A DNA stretch of 64,000 nucleotides from positions 310,001 to 374,000 of the forward strand of contig UCII01000002.1 in NCBI GenBank assembly GCA_900472485.1, written 5' to 3'. Within the stretch, counting starts at the first letter, position 1. Each line of letters opens with the position of its first letter. The notes beneath the pieces are model-generated. The model worked only from the letters and a program-made list of their open reading frames with translations, had not been told where the DNA came from and ran no database searches. The stretch is from Hyphomicrobiales bacterium (lineage in GTDB: Bacteria; Pseudomonadota; Alphaproteobacteria; Rhizobiales; Rhizobiaceae). Of this stretch, positions 46,782 to 55,809 are shown piece after piece. The translations under genes and the position numbers were made by a program.

Positions 46782-47201
46782 ATGGACATTCAATTCCCTG
46801 AATTTGAAATCTTTGCTCCGAAGATCGAGGTGGCCTGGACTGCCTTGCAAGAACGATATGCCAGCCGTCTGACAGGCGCGGAAGTCGATTATTTATTCGC
46901 CTGCCTTGTCTTCGGTCTGACCTCCCCGGCCTACGGGGAAGGAGAGCCATTATTTCACTTTGATGTCTGCCGCACCCTGGTGGCGACAAAGCTTCCGCCC
47001 GATCGGGCCGACGCCGCATTGTATTCCGTTCCGATATCGACGCAGACATGGGTCGATACGGTCCGCGAACAGCTCGAAAGCCAGGCCGCCAAAATGGGTC
47101 GCGCGCTTCAGCAAGCGCATAATTTCAACGACGACGCAGCCGCAGATGCGGGTTCACGCGTGCTTAGTCGTCCAGATAGCAGCGAGGAGAAAGCAGCATG
47201 A
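46782..47201 (+). CDS. Hypothetical protein, first gene of the adhesin operon
   Basis: The product has 139 residues, is acidic and soluble, with no signal peptide or membrane segment. It reads as mostly helical with an aromatic-rich middle (DYLFACLVFGLTSPAYGEGEPLFHFDVCRT). The ATG at 46782 starts MDIQFPEF; an upstream TTG in frame adds seven residues with no better ribosome site. Its stop overlaps the adhesin ATG as ATGA, so translation is coupled. No family is recognised. A cytoplasmic helper or regulator of adhesin production is possible from position alone. Confidence 0.75.
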   Translation: MDIQFPEFEIFAPKIEVAWTALQERYASRLTGAEVDYLFACLVFGLTSPAYGEGEPLFHFDVCRTLVATKLPPDRADAALYSVPISTQTWVDTVREQLESQAAKMGRALQQAHNFNDDAAADAGSRVLSRPDSSEEKAA

Positions 47202-50200
47202 GCGAGTGCGTTGGGGACCATCTGCAGACTAAATCTCGTACCGGATTTGCTGGAACCTTTGTTTCAGCCGACCGCACTGATCGGTCGCTCCGGCGCCGCC
47301 TGATGGCTGTGCTGCGGATGGCCTCTCGTGTTCTCGGCATGCGCCGTAAGGACATAGGCCCCGGCTCGTTGGGTGCCGGCGGGAGCTTGCGTTCGGCCAG
47401 CGTGATCGGCGGCCTTGCAGCGCTCACCGCGCTCGGCCTTTCCGCGCCGGCCCAGGCGCAATATCAGGCCGGCGGCGGAACGGCGTCAGCCGCCAACGCC
47501 GTTGCCATCGGTAACGGTGCTAAAGCGAATAACCCGAACAGCGTGGCATTGGGCACCTCTAACAGTGCAACGGGCGACGCTTCGATCGCCATCGGCTATT
47601 CGATGAGTGTCAATGGCCTCAACGCCATAGGCATGGGTGTCTTCGCAAACGCCACCGGCGTCAATGCACTTGCCGTAGGCGGGAACGCCCGCGCACTGGC
47701 GGATGGGGCTTCGGCCTATGGTGTCAACACCACCGCAAGCGGCGCCAGCGCCACCGCGATGGGCAACGCGGCTAGCGCGAGCGGCGCCGTCGCCACGGCT
47801 GTCGGCGTATCGAGCCAGGCAACCAGCAACAATTCTGCAGCTATCGGTAGCTTTAGCCAGGCGACAAACAATGCCGCCACCGCCGTCGGCAACAACAGCC
47901 GGGCGACAGGGGACAGCTCGGTCGCGGTAGGTTCGGGAGCCCAAGGTACGGATAGTGCCACCACCGCCGTCGGCAACAATGCCCGGGCGACAGGAAACAG
48001 CGCGACCGCAATCGGGACGCAAGCGGTAGCCATCGGCAGCAGCACGGTTGCCGTCGGACAGGGTGCCGGCGCTGGGTCAACCACCGCCAATACAGGTTCC
48101 GTAGCGATGGGTATCGCTGCCGGTACGCTTGTCAGCGGCGCGCAAAACACCGCCATCGGCGGCGGCATTCCCAGCGTCATGAGAGGCGCTGGCTCGGGCG
48201 TCTCCGGGACGCGCAACCTCGCGTTTGGAAGTGGCGACGGTGCTGTCGCTTACGACGCCACCCTGAAGGCCTCCGCGGGTAGCCTCGTCACCGGCAACGA
48301 CAATATCGCGCTTGGAACCAACGCCGGTATTGGCGTCAGCACTAATAATACGACGTCGATCGGCTACAACGCCAACGCTTCGAACACCGATTCCATCGCT
48401 CTCGGCACGACAGCGGCCGCCTCGGGGATCAACTCGCTTGCCATCGGTCCGACCACCGTTGCCTCGGGAGCTTTCGGCGTTGCCTTGGGTAACCAGGCAC
48501 AGGCGATCGCTGCCGGCGGCGCTGTTGCAATAGGCTCGGGCGCAATCGTCGCAAATGGCGCCACCTCCGGCGTCGCTGTCGGCAACAATGCGAATTCCGG
48601 CTCCAATTTAGCCACCGCGGTCGGCCCAGGCGCGAATGCCTCGGGAAGTGGAGCCGCATCCATGGGATTCAATGCAAAAGCGACTGCCATTAATGCGGCA
48701 GCGTTTGGCGCGAACGCCACAGCGAGCCAATCAAACACCCTGGCTTTGGGCGAGTCTTCCACTGCCAGTGGTGTGAACAGCACATCGATCGGCGGTGGGT
48801 CGGTCGCCAGCGGGGCTCAGGCGGTCGCTTTGGGCATCAACGCGAACGGGGCAGGCGCCAACGCGATTGCGGTCGGAACAGCAGCCCAGGCCACCTCTGC
48901 TGAAGCGGTTGCCGTGGGCAATAATGCAGTTGCGACCGGCGGCAAGGCGGTCTCCATCGGCTCCGGCAATACCGCTTACGGCGACGGCGCGGTCGCGATC
49001 GGCGATCCCAGCTATGCGAGCGGCACGGGCGCCTATACCGGCGGTGCCAACAACATCGCCAATAGCGATGGCACGGCAAGCGCCACTGCGGCCAACCAGG
49101 CGGCCGGCGCGGTCGCGATCGGCAACAACAACAAGGCGATCGGCCAGGGCTCGGTTGCTTTGGGCAACGGTTCAACGGCGGGTGCGTCCGGCTTCGTCGG
49201 CAACGTTGCCCTGGGCAATGGCGCGACGGCGACGGCAAGCTCCGGCGACGTGGCTCTGGGTTCTGGTTCCGTAACCACGACAGCAGTCGGCACGGCGAGT
49301 GGGGTGGTCAACGGCACCACTTATGCCTACCAGGGCACCAACCCGTCTTCGACGGTCAGCATCGGCGCGCCGGGCGCCGAGCGCACCATCACCAATGTTG
49401 CGGCGGGCCGGGTCAGCGGATCGTCCACCGACGCCATCAACGGTTCGCAGCTCTTTGCGACCAACCAGGCGGTCGATGCCATCGGCACGACAGTCAACAA
49501 CATCAACAACGGCGGCGGCATCAAATATTTCCATGCCAACTCGGCGGCGGCGGATTCGTCGGCGACAGGCGCGGAATCAGTTGCGATCGGACCTCTCTCG
49601 GTCGCGTCAGGCGCGAATGCCATCGCAGCCGGCAACGGTGCGAGCGCCTCCGGTCTCGACGCAACGGCGTTTGGATACATCTCCAAGGCCACGGGTGACT
49701 ACGGCACCGCCATCGGCCCCAATGCCAATGCGACGGCGACCTCCAGCACCGCAATCGGCCAAAATGCGTTTGCTACCGACGTGCAAGCGACTGCCCTCGG
49801 CAAACAAGCGAATGCCAGCGCCGCGGATGCCCTCGCGCTGGGCGCCAACGCCACCGCCGGCAACGCAGGCGCCGTGGCACTCGGCTCAGGCTCGGTGACG
49901 GACGTCGCCGTCGGCACCGCCAGCACGGTGATCGGCACCACCACCTACAACTTCGCGGGCACGACACCGGCTTCGACGGTCAGCGTCGGCGCGCCGGGCG
50001 CCGAACGCACCATCACCAATGTTGCGGCGGGCAGGCTCAACAATGGTTCGACGGATGCCGTCAATGGCTCGCAGCTCTTTGCGACCAACCAACAAGTGAC
50101 ACAGAACACGACCGATATCAGCAACATCAACAACGGCGGCGGCATCAAATATTTCCATGCCAACTCGGCGGCGGCGGATTCGTCGGCGACAGGCGCGGAA

Positions 50201-53200
50201 TCGGTCGCGATCGGACCTCTCTCGGTCGCGTCAGGCGCGAATGCCATCGCAGCCGGCAACGGTGCGAGCGCCTCCGGTCTCGACGCAACGGCGTTCGGAT
50301 ACATATCCAAGGCCACGGGTGACTACGGCACCGCCATCGGCCCCAATGCCAATGCGACGGCGACCTCCAGCACCGCGATCGGTCAGAACGCGTTTGCAAC
50401 CGGGGTTCAAGCAGCCTCTCTCGGCGCTGGTGCGAATGCCGGCGCTCAGAACGCGCTCGCACTGGGCGCTCTCTCCTCCGCAGTCAATGCCGGCGATGTC
50501 GCTCTTGGCTCGGGCTCGGTGACCACAACAGCGGTCGGTACCGCAAGCGCGGTGATCGGCGGCAATACCTATAACTTTGCCGGCACGACACCTGCCTCGA
50601 CGGTGAGCGTCGGCGCACCAGGCGCCGAGCGCACTATCACCAATGTCGCGGCGGGCCGGCTCAACAACGGTTCGACGGATGCCATCAACGGCTCGCAGCT
50701 CTTTGCGACCAACCAGCAGGTCGACCTGAATACGACTGGTATCACCAATCTCAGCAATATCGTCAACAACATCAACACCGGTGGCGGTATCAAGTATTTC
50801 CATGCCAATTCCACACTGCCGGATTCCCAGGCCCTCGGGACGGATTCGGTTGCCGTCGGCCCGAATGCGGTCGCCAACAATGCCGGCGACGTGGCCATCG
50901 GCCTGAATTCGCAGTCCGGTGCGACGACGGCGGTCTCGGGTGCCACCGTGGGCGGTACCGCCTATACCTTCGCGGGCACCACCCCGGCGGGCGCCTTCTC
51001 TGTGGGATCCGCCGGTGCGGAGCGTCAGATCCAGAATGTCGCGGCCGGCCAGCTCAATGGCGGCTCGACCGACGCGGTCAACGGCTCGCAGCTCTTTGCC
51101 ACCAACCAGGCGGTCGACAGTCTCAACACGACGGTGACAACGATCGGTGGCAATCTGACCAATCTCGGCAATACGATCAACAACATCGCCGGTGACACGT
51201 CGACCACCTATACCGATGCAAACGGTAAGGGCATCCGATATGTGCGCACCAATGACAGCACGCTCGCCGTCAGCGATTCCTCGGCTCAGGGCGTTGGCTC
51301 CACAGCGGTCGGCTATAACGCCACCTCTGTCGCCGACAATTCGCTCGCACTTGGGATGAATAGCCAGTCGACCATCGTCGGCGGTGTGGCCCTCGGCTCC
51401 GGATCGGTGGCCGATCGCGCCCTGGCTCCGGCCACCGGCCAGATCGCTGCTGGACCGACGAACTTCATCCAATACAACACGACGGACAAGACACTCTTGG
51501 GTGCTGTCTCGGTCGGTTCGAGCACGTCCTATCGCCAGATCACCAATGTGGCTGACGGTAGCAGCGCGCAGGATGCTGTCACCGTTCGCCAGCTTCAGGG
51601 CGCCATTGCTTCAGTCGCGACGACACCGAGCAAATACTTCCATGCCAACTCGGCTGCCGGTGACTCTCTTGCTGTCGGTGCCGAGTCGGTTGCGGTCGGC
51701 CCGACGACCGTCGTCAACGGCGACAACGGCATCGGCATCGGCAATGGCGCGGTCGTCGACCAGGTTGCTCCGGGCGGCACGGCTATCGGCCAGAATGCCC
51801 ATGTCATGCTGGCTGATGGCGTTGCCCTTGGCACAAATTCGCTGGCTGCGGGCGTCCAATCGGTGGCTCTCGGCGCCGGCGCGCAGGCCAACAACATCAA
51901 CAGCGTTGCTCTCGGCGCGCAATCCGTAACCACCGTGGGCGCTCAATCCGGCTACGCCGGCTTTGCGCTTACGAGCCCGCAAACCTCCGTCGGCGAAGTT
52001 TCGATCGGCTCGGCTGGTTCGGAACGCAAGCTGACCAATCTTGCAGCCGGTTCGGCCGACACCGACGCGGTAAATGTCAGCCAGCTGAAGGGTCTCGGCA
52101 CCAACGTTACCAACCTGATCGGCGGCAACACGACGGTCAATCCGGATGGGTCGATCACCGGTCCGACCTACAATATCCAGGGCAACAACTACAGCACGGT
52201 CTATGATGCCTTCGGTGCAGTCGACAGCACGCTGACCAACATCACCAACGGCGGCGGCATCAAGTATTTCCACGCCAACTCCACGCTAGCGGATTCCAGC
52301 GCCAGCGGCACCGATAGCGTTGCGATCGGTCCGCAGAGTGTCGCCAGCGGAACAAGCAGCCTGGCAGCAGGACTTGGATCTACGGCGACAGGGCAGGGTG
52401 CGGTCGCGCTCGGACAGGGCGCGCAGGCCAACAATGCCAATGATGTGGCCTTGGGCTCCGGTTCGTCAACGCAGGCTGCTGTCGGCACGTCCGGCACGGA
52501 TATCCAGGGTCAGCACTACGACTTCGCCGGTACCACGCCCGTCGGAACGGTGAGTGTGGGTTCTCAAGGGGCTGAAAGAACCATCACGAACGTCGCTGCC
52601 GGCCGTATTTCTTCCGACAGCACCGACGCCATCAACGGATCGCAGCTTTATGCGACCAATCAGGCGATCGACAGCCTGCAGACGGGTGTCGGAACGATCA
52701 CCAAGAACGCCGTCACCTATGACCTCAATCCCGACGGCAGCAAGAAGAACAGCATCACGCTGCAGGGCGGTGACGTGAATGCGCCGGTGGTCATTTCCAA
52801 CGTCGGCAAGGGTGTCGCTCCCACGGATGCCGTGAACGTCGCTCAATTGGGTGATAGCATCACTCAGGTCAAATCCTATACAGACACGGCCGCCGCCACT
52901 ACGCTGGCTTCCGCCAACAACTATACGGACCAGAAGTTCGGCCAGCTGAACCAGGAACTTGGGGACGTCCGTTCCGAGGCAAGGCAGGCGGCCGCAATCG
53001 GGCTTGCAGCGGCATCGCTTCGCTATGATGACCGTCCGGGCAAGGCGAGCGTGGCTCTCGGTGGCGGTGTCTGGCGAGGCGAGGGCGCGGTGGCCTTCGG
53101 CGCCGGTTACACCAGCGAGAACGGCCGCGTCCGGGCGAACTTGTCAGGTACGGCCGCCGGCGGACACGTGGGTGTCGGCGCTGGCGTCAGCTTCACCTTG

Positions 53201-53206
53201 AATTGA
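47198..53206 (+). CDS. Trimeric autotransporter adhesin, YadA-like (type Vc secretion)
   Basis: The product has 2002 residues. A long N-region (about 60 residues, Arg-rich) leads to a hydrophobic core and APAQA near residue 87, an extended signal peptide as seen in large autotransporters. The passenger is a series of YadA head repeats (S-x-A-x-G-x-x-A-x-A pattern), each ended by a neck, GAERTITNVAAGR then ST(D)AINGSQLFATN. Five KYFHANS segments (HANS connectors) restart head regions. The last 100 residues give a coiled-coil YTDQKFGQLNQEL stalk and a YadA anchor with glycine-rich strands. It ends FTLN; anchors usually end in an aromatic residue, so this end is slightly unusual. It should form a trimeric surface fibre for attachment to plant or abiotic surfaces. 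Confidence 0.96.
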   Translation: MSECVGDHLQTKSRTGFAGTFVSADRTDRSLRRRLMAVLRMASRVLGMRRKDIGPGSLGAGGSLRSASVIGGLAALTALGLSAPAQAQYQAGGGTASAANAVAIGNGAKANNPNSVALGTSNSATGDASIAIGYSMSVNGLNAIGMGVFANATGVNALAVGGNARALADGASAYGVNTTASGASATAMGNAASASGAVATAVGVSSQATSNNSAAIGSFSQATNNAATAVGNNSRATGDSSVAVGSGAQGTDSATTAVGNNARATGNSATAIGTQAVAIGSSTVAVGQGAGAGSTTANTGSVAMGIAAGTLVSGAQNTAIGGGIPSVMRGAGSGVSGTRNLAFGSGDGAVAYDATLKASAGSLVTGNDNIALGTNAGIGVSTNNTTSIGYNANASNTDSIALGTTAAASGINSLAIGPTTVASGAFGVALGNQAQAIAAGGAVAIGSGAIVANGATSGVAVGNNANSGSNLATAVGPGANASGSGAASMGFNAKATAINAAAFGANATASQSNTLALGESSTASGVNSTSIGGGSVASGAQAVALGINANGAGANAIAVGTAAQATSAEAVAVGNNAVATGGKAVSIGSGNTAYGDGAVAIGDPSYASGTGAYTGGANNIANSDGTASATAANQAAGAVAIGNNNKAIGQGSVALGNGSTAGASGFVGNVALGNGATATASSGDVALGSGSVTTTAVGTASGVVNGTTYAYQGTNPSSTVSIGAPGAERTITNVAAGRVSGSSTDAINGSQLFATNQAVDAIGTTVNNINNGGGIKYFHANSAAADSSATGAESVAIGPLSVASGANAIAAGNGASASGLDATAFGYISKATGDYGTAIGPNANATATSSTAIGQNAFATDVQATALGKQANASAADALALGANATAGNAGAVALGSGSVTDVAVGTASTVIGTTTYNFAGTTPASTVSVGAPGAERTITNVAAGRLNNGSTDAVNGSQLFATNQQVTQNTTDISNINNGGGIKYFHANSAAADSSATGAESVAIGPLSVASGANAIAAGNGASASGLDATAFGYISKATGDYGTAIGPNANATATSSTAIGQNAFATGVQAASLGAGANAGAQNALALGALSSAVNAGDVALGSGSVTTTAVGTASAVIGGNTYNFAGTTPASTVSVGAPGAERTITNVAAGRLNNGSTDAINGSQLFATNQQVDLNTTGITNLSNIVNNINTGGGIKYFHANSTLPDSQALGTDSVAVGPNAVANNAGDVAIGLNSQSGATTAVSGATVGGTAYTFAGTTPAGAFSVGSAGAERQIQNVAAGQLNGGSTDAVNGSQLFATNQAVDSLNTTVTTIGGNLTNLGNTINNIAGDTSTTYTDANGKGIRYVRTNDSTLAVSDSSAQGVGSTAVGYNATSVADNSLALGMNSQSTIVGGVALGSGSVADRALAPATGQIAAGPTNFIQYNTTDKTLLGAVSVGSSTSYRQITNVADGSSAQDAVTVRQLQGAIASVATTPSKYFHANSAAGDSLAVGAESVAVGPTTVVNGDNGIGIGNGAVVDQVAPGGTAIGQNAHVMLADGVALGTNSLAAGVQSVALGAGAQANNINSVALGAQSVTTVGAQSGYAGFALTSPQTSVGEVSIGSAGSERKLTNLAAGSADTDAVNVSQLKGLGTNVTNLIGGNTTVNPDGSITGPTYNIQGNNYSTVYDAFGAVDSTLTNITNGGGIKYFHANSTLADSSASGTDSVAIGPQSVASGTSSLAAGLGSTATGQGAVALGQGAQANNANDVALGSGSSTQAAVGTSGTDIQGQHYDFAGTTPVGTVSVGSQGAERTITNVAAGRISSDSTDAINGSQLYATNQAIDSLQTGVGTITKNAVTYDLNPDGSKKNSITLQGGDVNAPVVISNVGKGVAPTDAVNVAQLGDSITQVKSYTDTAAATTLASANNYTDQKFGQLNQELGDVRSEARQAAAIGLAAASLRYDDRPGKASVALGGGVWRGEGAVAFGAGYTSENGRVRANLSGTAAGGHVGVGAGVSFTLN
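49499..49777 (+). repeat. Adhesin head module, direct repeat copy 1
   Basis: 279 bp encoding a HANS connector plus head repeats. It reappears at 50123-50401 with nine differences by my count, about 97% identity. The offset is 624 bp (208 codons), so the reading frame is kept. Confidence 0.85.
50123..50401 (+). repeat. Adhesin head module, direct repeat copy 2
   Basis: Second copy of the segment at 49499-49777. Differences are mostly at third codon positions, and most cluster at the 3' end, which suggests recent duplication or gene conversion of the module. Confidence 0.85.
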
Positions 53207-53213
53207 GCCTGAC

Positions 53214-53789
53214 ATGTTCAAAGGAGCGCTCTTCGGCGTCCCGGCTTTTATGGCTTGCATGCTCCTGTTCGGCTCGATCGCAGCCGGGCAGGATGCGGCC
53301 TCTCCCACGTATCGCATAAAGCCTTCCGAGGTCGTTGCTCCTCCTGAAGTGAAGCCTGGCGATTATCAGCGGACCATTCGTCCCTTTGAAAACTGGACGC
53401 TGATCTGCGACGAAAATCTCAAGATCCGCCAGCGGGTCTGCAATGTTACCCAAATCATCGAGAACGAGGCCGGGCAGGTCGCATTCAGCTGGTCGCTCGC
53501 CGCGACGAAGAAAGGCGACCCCTATATGATCCTGCGTGCGGCCCCGGTTGCCAAAAGCGATGGCGGTATCCTGCTGCAATTCGAGGGCCGCAAGGAGCCG
53601 ATACAGGTCCGGTTCAATGGCTGCAACACCACGGTCTGCGTCGGCATGTTGCCGGTCGGACCCGCACTGCGCGAGCAGATTTCCAAGAATACGGCGCCGA
53701 CGGTTTCCTATCCGACTGCAGACGGGAGGACGATCAGCGTGACCGCAAATCTCAAAGGCCTTTCCGCAGCGGTTAAGGCGATAAAGTGA
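53214..53789 (+). CDS. Invasion-associated locus B (IalB) family protein
   Basis: The product has 191 residues. An N-terminal signal peptide (GVPAFMACMLLFGSIAAG) suggests export to the periplasm or outer membrane. The IalB domain shows the FENWTLICD start, CNVTQ, and the late Cys pair CNTTVCVGM that probably forms a disulfide. IalB is named for erythrocyte invasion in Bartonella; in other alphaproteobacteria the role is unknown, probably envelope-related. It starts 8 nt after the adhesin stop with no ribosome site of its own, so it depends on the adhesin message. Confidence 0.9.
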   Translation: MFKGALFGVPAFMACMLLFGSIAAGQDAASPTYRIKPSEVVAPPEVKPGDYQRTIRPFENWTLICDENLKIRQRVCNVTQIIENEAGQVAFSWSLAATKKGDPYMILRAAPVAKSDGGILLQFEGRKEPIQVRFNGCNTTVCVGMLPVGPALREQISKNTAPTVSYPTADGRTISVTANLKGLSAAVKAIK

Positions 53790-53802
53790 CGGATGGATTT
53801 CA

Positions 53803-54492
53803 ATGACCCAGCAATCAATTCACGATCGCATCATGTCGCGAAACACCAAGGACGCCGATATTCAGGACCTGGCGGTCGAGCCGGCCAAGCCGAAGCGAAG
53901 CTGGCGAAAGACCGCCGCCCTTTCGGTGCTGGCGATCGCAATCGTCGCCGCTGGCGGCTATGCCGCCTTCCGATATGACGTCCTGGGTAATCTTCTCTCC
54001 CAGCCGGCGGTTGCGGCGGCGAATGACGTCAATCAGGCGCTGCCCGATACGCCGTTCCTGCAGCACGCCAAGCAGGCCGGACTGCACTCCTGTTCGACGA
54101 TTTTCCCGGTTCTCGGGCAGCTGCTGACCAATGGCACGCAGTATAATGTCCAATCGGTGTGGAACAAAGAAGCAGCCGATAAGCATGCCGTACAGGCACT
54201 TGTCGGGATGAACTATGCAACGCAGGGCTATAGCGGTCCGGCTGCCGGCATCGTATTTGCCGCACCGGTCGCATCCGGCTGCGAAGGATCAATGGTTCGT
54301 GTCGCACCGTTCACAATGTCTTGCCCGGAAGTTTCGGCCAAGTTCCCGAACGGAAGCAAGCTCGTCAACAATCTCGACCAGGTCGGTGTCTACCAGCTCG
54401 GCAACGATGGTGGCGATGCCATGCTTTTGCCGACAGGAAGCGGCTGCGTCGTCATTTCCGTGGCTTCGGCAGCAGGAAAGCAAGGGAGTTAA
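53803..54492 (+). CDS. Hypothetical membrane-anchored periplasmic protein
   Basis: The product has 229 residues. A basic cytoplasmic N-terminus (about 1-36, PAKPKRSWRK) precedes one hydrophobic helix (about 38-56) and a periplasmic domain of 170 residues with four Cys (in LHSCSTIF, SGCEGS, MSCPEV and GSGCVV), likely two disulfides. No family was recognised. It lies 13 nt after IalB and 2 nt before the DUF4189 gene, so the three are co-transcribed behind the adhesin. The single-helix anchor with oxidised domain suits a factor acting on exported protein, but this is inference. Confidence 0.75.
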   Translation: MTQQSIHDRIMSRNTKDADIQDLAVEPAKPKRSWRKTAALSVLAIAIVAAGGYAAFRYDVLGNLLSQPAVAAANDVNQALPDTPFLQHAKQAGLHSCSTIFPVLGQLLTNGTQYNVQSVWNKEAADKHAVQALVGMNYATQGYSGPAAGIVFAAPVASGCEGSMVRVAPFTMSCPEVSAKFPNGSKLVNNLDQVGVYQLGNDGGDAMLLPTGSGCVVISVASAAGKQGS

Positions 54493-54494
54493 AA

Positions 54495-54968
54495 ATGAGA
54501 CTGAAATCCGCGATTGCCGCGATAGGCATGCTTCTAGTCTCCGCCGCCCATCCATGGGCAGCCGATCTCTTCCCGACAGAGCAGCCGCCGGCTCCCCCGC
54601 CTGACGAGCGCGGCATATGGGCAGCGATCGCCTATTCTGCCCCGGATGAAAAATACGGCTTTTTCTGGGGGGCCGACAAACGCCAGGAAGCCATGGATAT
54701 CGCGCTCAAGCATTGCGAGCGGGATAAGGGCAAGAGCTGCGTCGTCGTCAGCGTATTTCGCAATCATCGGCATTGGGATGACGACGACAAGACCGGCTTT
54801 CCCTATAATCATTGCGGTGCTCTTGCCATCGGCAAGGAAGGCGGGAAGCGCGTTACGCCGTGGGGCGCGAATTCGGCGCCGACACGCCGCGAGGCCGAAG
54901 ACCTCGCACTCAAGGCATGCGAGGGCTCCGGCTCCCACTGCAAAGTGCGGGAGTGGGTATGCACCTGA
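54495..54968 (+). CDS. DUF4189 domain exported protein
   Basis: The product has 157 residues. A signal peptide (LKSAIAAIGMLLVSAAHPWA) precedes two DUF4189-like half-repeats: IWAAIAYS...EAMDIALKHCE...CVVVSVF, then CGALAIG...EAEDLALKACEG...CKVREWVC. Six Cys are placed to form disulfides. The ATG at 54495 has GGGAG about 6 nt upstream; a longer frame overlaps the previous gene. DUF4189 proteins are exported and of unknown role. It belongs to the adhesin operon by spacing. Confidence 0.85.
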   Translation: MRLKSAIAAIGMLLVSAAHPWAADLFPTEQPPAPPPDERGIWAAIAYSAPDEKYGFFWGADKRQEAMDIALKHCERDKGKSCVVVSVFRNHRHWDDDDKTGFPYNHCGALAIGKEGGKRVTPWGANSAPTRREAEDLALKACEGSGSHCKVREWVCT

Positions 54969-55102
54969 CCAACCCCGGTCACGGCAATCATAAACAACGA
55001 ACTTCGTCCCGACGGCGATCATCATTGCTCTTATTTCGTTGCCTTCGCTCCCAGTGGAACCGACCGCGGAAGGTCGCACTTCAAGTCGAGAGATCTTATT
55101 CC

Positions 55103-55657
55103 TTGTCAAATTTCACATCTACTTCATTCCAGATAATTGGCCGCATATCTTATGCGGCACTCGCCTTTGTCTGTGCTGGCTTTGCGTCCTCAGCCTTTGC
55201 ACAATCGGCTCTGCCAAATGGCGCTTCGAGCCTGCAGGAGACATACCAGGACTGGCGCGTTGCCTGCAGCCAACGCGACAAGACGTCGGCATGCACGATT
55301 TCGCAGGATCAAACCCAGCAGAATGGTCAAAGGTTGCTTGCCGTCGAGATGCAAGTACGTCCTGACGGCGGCGCTCTCGCGACACTTCTCCTGCCCTTCG
55401 GAATTGTCCTCGACTCGGGCGTGACGCCGAATATCGATGATCAGCCACCTTTGAAGCCGGTGCGTTTTCGCACCTGTCTGCCCAACGGCTGCATCGCCCT
55501 GCTTCCGGTCGACGCTGCAACACTTGGCAAATTGCGAACCGGGTCGCGCCTGAACCTCAAGGTCGTTGCCGATGGCGGCAACCCACTCGGCTTCCAGATA
55601 TCCTTGCAAGGTTTTTCGGCGGCTGCCGATCGCGTGGCCTCCTTGGGCGCACGATAG
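55103..55657 (+). CDS. IalB family protein, second copy in the locus
   Basis: The product has 184 residues from a TTG start at 55103, chosen because a signal peptide (ISYAALAFVCAGFASSAFAQ) begins shortly after. A GAGAG sequence lies upstream at rather long distance, so the start is uncertain. The domain shows YQDWRVACSQRDKTSACTISQ and the later RTCLPNGCIALLPV Cys pair. It shares the fold with the protein at 53214 but little close sequence, so the pair is not a recent duplication. A 134-nt gap separates it from the DUF4189 gene, so it may have its own promoter. Confidence 0.85.
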   Translation: MSNFTSTSFQIIGRISYAALAFVCAGFASSAFAQSALPNGASSLQETYQDWRVACSQRDKTSACTISQDQTQQNGQRLLAVEMQVRPDGGALATLLLPFGIVLDSGVTPNIDDQPPLKPVRFRTCLPNGCIALLPVDAATLGKLRTGSRLNLKVVADGGNPLGFQISLQGFSAAADRVASLGAR

Positions 55658-55809
55658 AAGCCGCATCTTCTCACTGCACGGATGCGCGTCACGTTGATTC
55701 GCTGTAAATCCGGAAGTCCGGCCCGATAGGGCTGCGATTTCCAGCATCTTCGGGAGCAGCAATTTGCCACTCTCGCAGCAAGGCTGGCCGTTCGATAGTG
55801 GATATCTCG

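Noticed and set aside
47500..49260. Short periodic repeats suggesting a CRISPR array or satellite DNA
   Set aside because: The period follows codons of YadA head repeats, the copies are diverged, and there are no constant repeats with unique spacers.
50231..51472. Minus-strand open frame inside the adhesin gene
   Set aside because: Produced by the repetitive GC-rich coding strand; low-complexity product with no ribosome site.
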